64,000 bases of DNA from Quillaja saponaria (lineage: Eukaryota; Streptophyta; Magnoliopsida; Fabales; Quillajaceae), in NCBI GenBank assembly GCA_029379385.1, contig CM055607.1:30997235-31061234 (forward strand). Direction: 5' to 3'. Under the pieces are notes generated by a model. That model was given only the letters and a program-made list of their open reading frames with translations, was not told the origin of the DNA and made no database searches. The translations under genes and the position numbers were made by a program. Shown here one piece after another: positions 61,801 to 64,000 of this stretch (positions are counted from its first letter, which is position 1; the number at the start of each line of letters is the position of its first letter).

Positions 61801-64000
61801 TATTTATGAGTAAAGCATTCGTTTTCCTATAACAATATACCATTGATCACCAATTATTACTTGAAACATTTTTTTTAATGTGAATGTTAGTTGAAATTTG
61901 CTTATTAAGTAAAACTACACTAGCATTACATGATATGATTTCATTTTGTTTAATGTTGCTTTGAGGAAGGGATTTGAGCTTTTCACTTTTAAGTAATAGT
62001 GACAGTTCGTGTTACTACTAATAGGCTTTGGCCATGTGATGTAATATCATGATGATCATTGTTTTTACATAAATTAAGATCCTCGCTCCACCTCTAGAAG
62101 TGTTACACTGGTTTGAAAGCACCCTTTGCCCTATGGCTCGTACCGCTTTCCTAGCTTGGAGACTGTCAATGTTTTTATGGGTGAGTAGCTTTGTTCGGAT
62201 TTGTGAGGGAGCCTTCGTCTGACCGGATGGAGCAGAGAGGCAGAGAAGAGTTGGCCGATGGAGAAAAAATCTTCTATGATACCGAGGATGCAGAATTAGG
62301 GGCGACATAGGGGTAATCTTATCCTATAAAATAAGTCATATTGGCTTGCTCAGTTGGCATTTTTTGACTGTCTTTTACTTGCTTCAGACGTACCAAGGGA
62401 ACAAATGCCATGAACACACTTCTATAGAAGAAAAGGAACTACTGATAATTGATATGGCATTTATTTGTATGAAGTCCATAGCCTTAGTGTTAGACTCTAG
62501 TGCAGTAGTGTGAACACCTGTATGGTACTGGTTTAAAAGGTGCACCATATGCAGAATTCTGGTGACTTTGATTAATCCAATGGGAATTAGTTGGAAGCAC
62601 TTGTTGTTTATAGGTTGATATGTTTGACACTAGTATGTGTGGCTAGTTCTTATGCAGCAGGTTTGGGTGAAGGAGAATTAACGTGCAAATGCAACTTTAA
62701 TTAGCTGTCAGTTACTAAGGTCATGGGATTGTGTAGGTGTGGAGAATTTTGGACTTTAATGGGTTTGCATGTTGTATCTTGTCCTTCTCAGGTTCTCTTA
62801 TGACCCTGTTGCTTTTACTAAGAGTTTATCTCTTGTTTTTTTTTTAATAAAAAACACCTTACCTTTTGACAAAAAAGGATGTTCTTATGCAGCTTGTTAA
62901 CTTTATGTTGAAACCCAGATTAAGGCTAAACATTATAATTTATAGTATTTGTTGGAAATTTGATGCCTTTATTGTTTTTAGTTATCTGGGGGAAGTTCTG
63001 ATATTATTTTGTACCTGAGGGATTTGGTGTAATCTTCAAAGGAACAAATAGTAACTTGCGTATTCAGATTAGGTTGTGATCTCTGTATTTAAGTGGGGAT
63101 GATCCGAGGAGTAATTTCCCATTGTTGCTAGAATTGGTGATACCACTAAGTAGGACCAGATCAAGCAACTAACCTTTATATGCTTGATTTGGATAGGGAA
63201 TCATTATCATGTATAAAAAGCTTTTACAATTTTAAGAGAGCAATAAACCTAGGCATGATCCCCAGTGAAAGAGATACTACTTTGTTAGACCTGTGTTGAG
63301 GACACACCCTTGAAAGCCTACTAGCATAATGTTCATCATGAGTCTCACTCAGAACCAAAAGTGGTCTACCTGTATTTGGAAAATCTAGTTCTTAAGTTTC
63401 TAACATAAGATACTTTGAAATTTAGTATCTTAGAGATTTGGTAGAAAATTCAGGCAATTAAGAATTTCATTCTTTCTCTGTATAGCCAGGTTACTTATTT
63501 TGGCGTATGTATGTATTATGATTCTTTTCTTTTGAGTTTTTTTGGATACAAAATTCTCTAGGTTGACATTATGTAGGATAGTATGTATAAACTCAGCATA
63601 TTTATGCAGTTCTGTTTTTGTGGTCATCTATCTATAGAAAAAAGAGGGGGGAAAGGAAAAATAATAATGGGGGCATTGATCATGTCGTACTCTTGTGACT
63701 TGCGAGTTATGTGAAACTGCAAAGTTTAGTGTGAACACCCATTACCTGACTAATAAAGCTCTCTCTGGTTCCCCACCTTCAGGGGAAAGTAGCAACTTTT
63801 GCCAGACCGAAGAAGAACGAATCAATTCAATGTATAGTAGGTTAGGCTAAGTTATTTGGAGGTTTTCATATGCTTCAGTCACTTCTCCCCTTTCCGAGTG
63901 ACCCGGATACTGATTTTTGTACCTTAATCCTCAAGAAAGCTAATAATCTAGGATACTTTATAAGATAGAATCTTTGATGACCACTCGATCATCCAGTCTT
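58832..64000. other. Very long intron of the WDR26-like gene, with transposon debris
   Basis: No WD40-coding exon is seen. The segment 59040-59290 resembles decayed LTR sequence, and 61612-62096 looks like a hAT-type MITE. Other open frames are short and without recognisable family. Confidence 0.5.
61612..62096. mobile_element. Possible hAT-type non-autonomous element (about 485 bp)
   Basis: The left end CAGGGGTGGAGGGAGG and the right end in reverse complement TAGAGGTGGAGCGAGG form imperfect inverted ends of the CAGGGGCGGA kind often seen on plant hAT elements. The neighbouring 8-mers GATGCAGT and GAAGTGTT agree at only half their positions, so the target duplication is unproven. Confidence 0.4.

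Noticed and set aside
1..64000. CRISPR arrays, operons or other prokaryotic systems
   Set aside because: No spaced direct-repeat arrays; all supported genes have plant-type introns or belong to plant families.

Overview
The window is nuclear DNA of a flowering plant, most likely a eudicot. Genes are split by many short GT-AG introns in AT-rich DNA. All recognisable proteins are plant families (class XI myosin, MCTP, ALE2-type receptor kinase), and the intergenic and intronic space holds plant-type mobile elements (a Ty1/copia element, a MULE-type MITE, a LINE tail, a tRNA-derived SINE-like unit). I cannot name the species.

Layout, left to right: (1) 524-4857, minus strand, head end of a class XI myosin that runs off the left edge. 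(2) 4.9-11.9 kb, 5' leader of the myosin, then AT-rich intergenic DNA with a MITE flanked by a perfect 9-bp duplication. (3) 11893-16705, minus, TIM21 of the mitochondrial TIM23 translocase. (4) 16.7-21.2 kb, AT-rich intergenic DNA ending in a pyrimidine-rich leader. (5) 21193-24257, plus, an intronless MCTP (C2 domains plus C-terminal membrane region) with two frame breaks. (6) 24945-35603 and 36923-45013, minus, a tandem pair of PfkB-family kinase genes with the same exon plan. The left copy carries an N-terminal extension that looks like an organelle transit peptide and a 4.2-kb copia insertion in an intron. The right copy has two GC-AG introns and a LINE fragment. (7) 46292-52841, minus, an ALE2-like receptor kinase with two frame breaks. 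(8) 53.5-56.9 kb, AT-rich intergenic DNA. (9) 56937 to beyond the right edge, plus, a WDR26/GID7-like LisH-CTLH-WD40 protein, of which only the first two coding exons are found.

These are mostly unrelated housekeeping and developmental genes, not an operon-like system. The only obvious local relationship is the PfkB tandem duplication. I found no novel multigene system.

The most unusual signal is a set of six small frame breaks in otherwise highly conserved genes: two in myosin, two in MCTP, two in ALE2. The four unambiguous ones are all single-base insertions, and each leaves CTG in the sense strand where CG would restore the frame. The other four genes show no breaks across about 3.9 kb of coding sequence. 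Assembly error is the simplest explanation, but the repeated context deserves a check. Exon borders were placed by hand from splice consensus and protein continuity. Phases were checked by exon length, and all agree except at the stated breaks.
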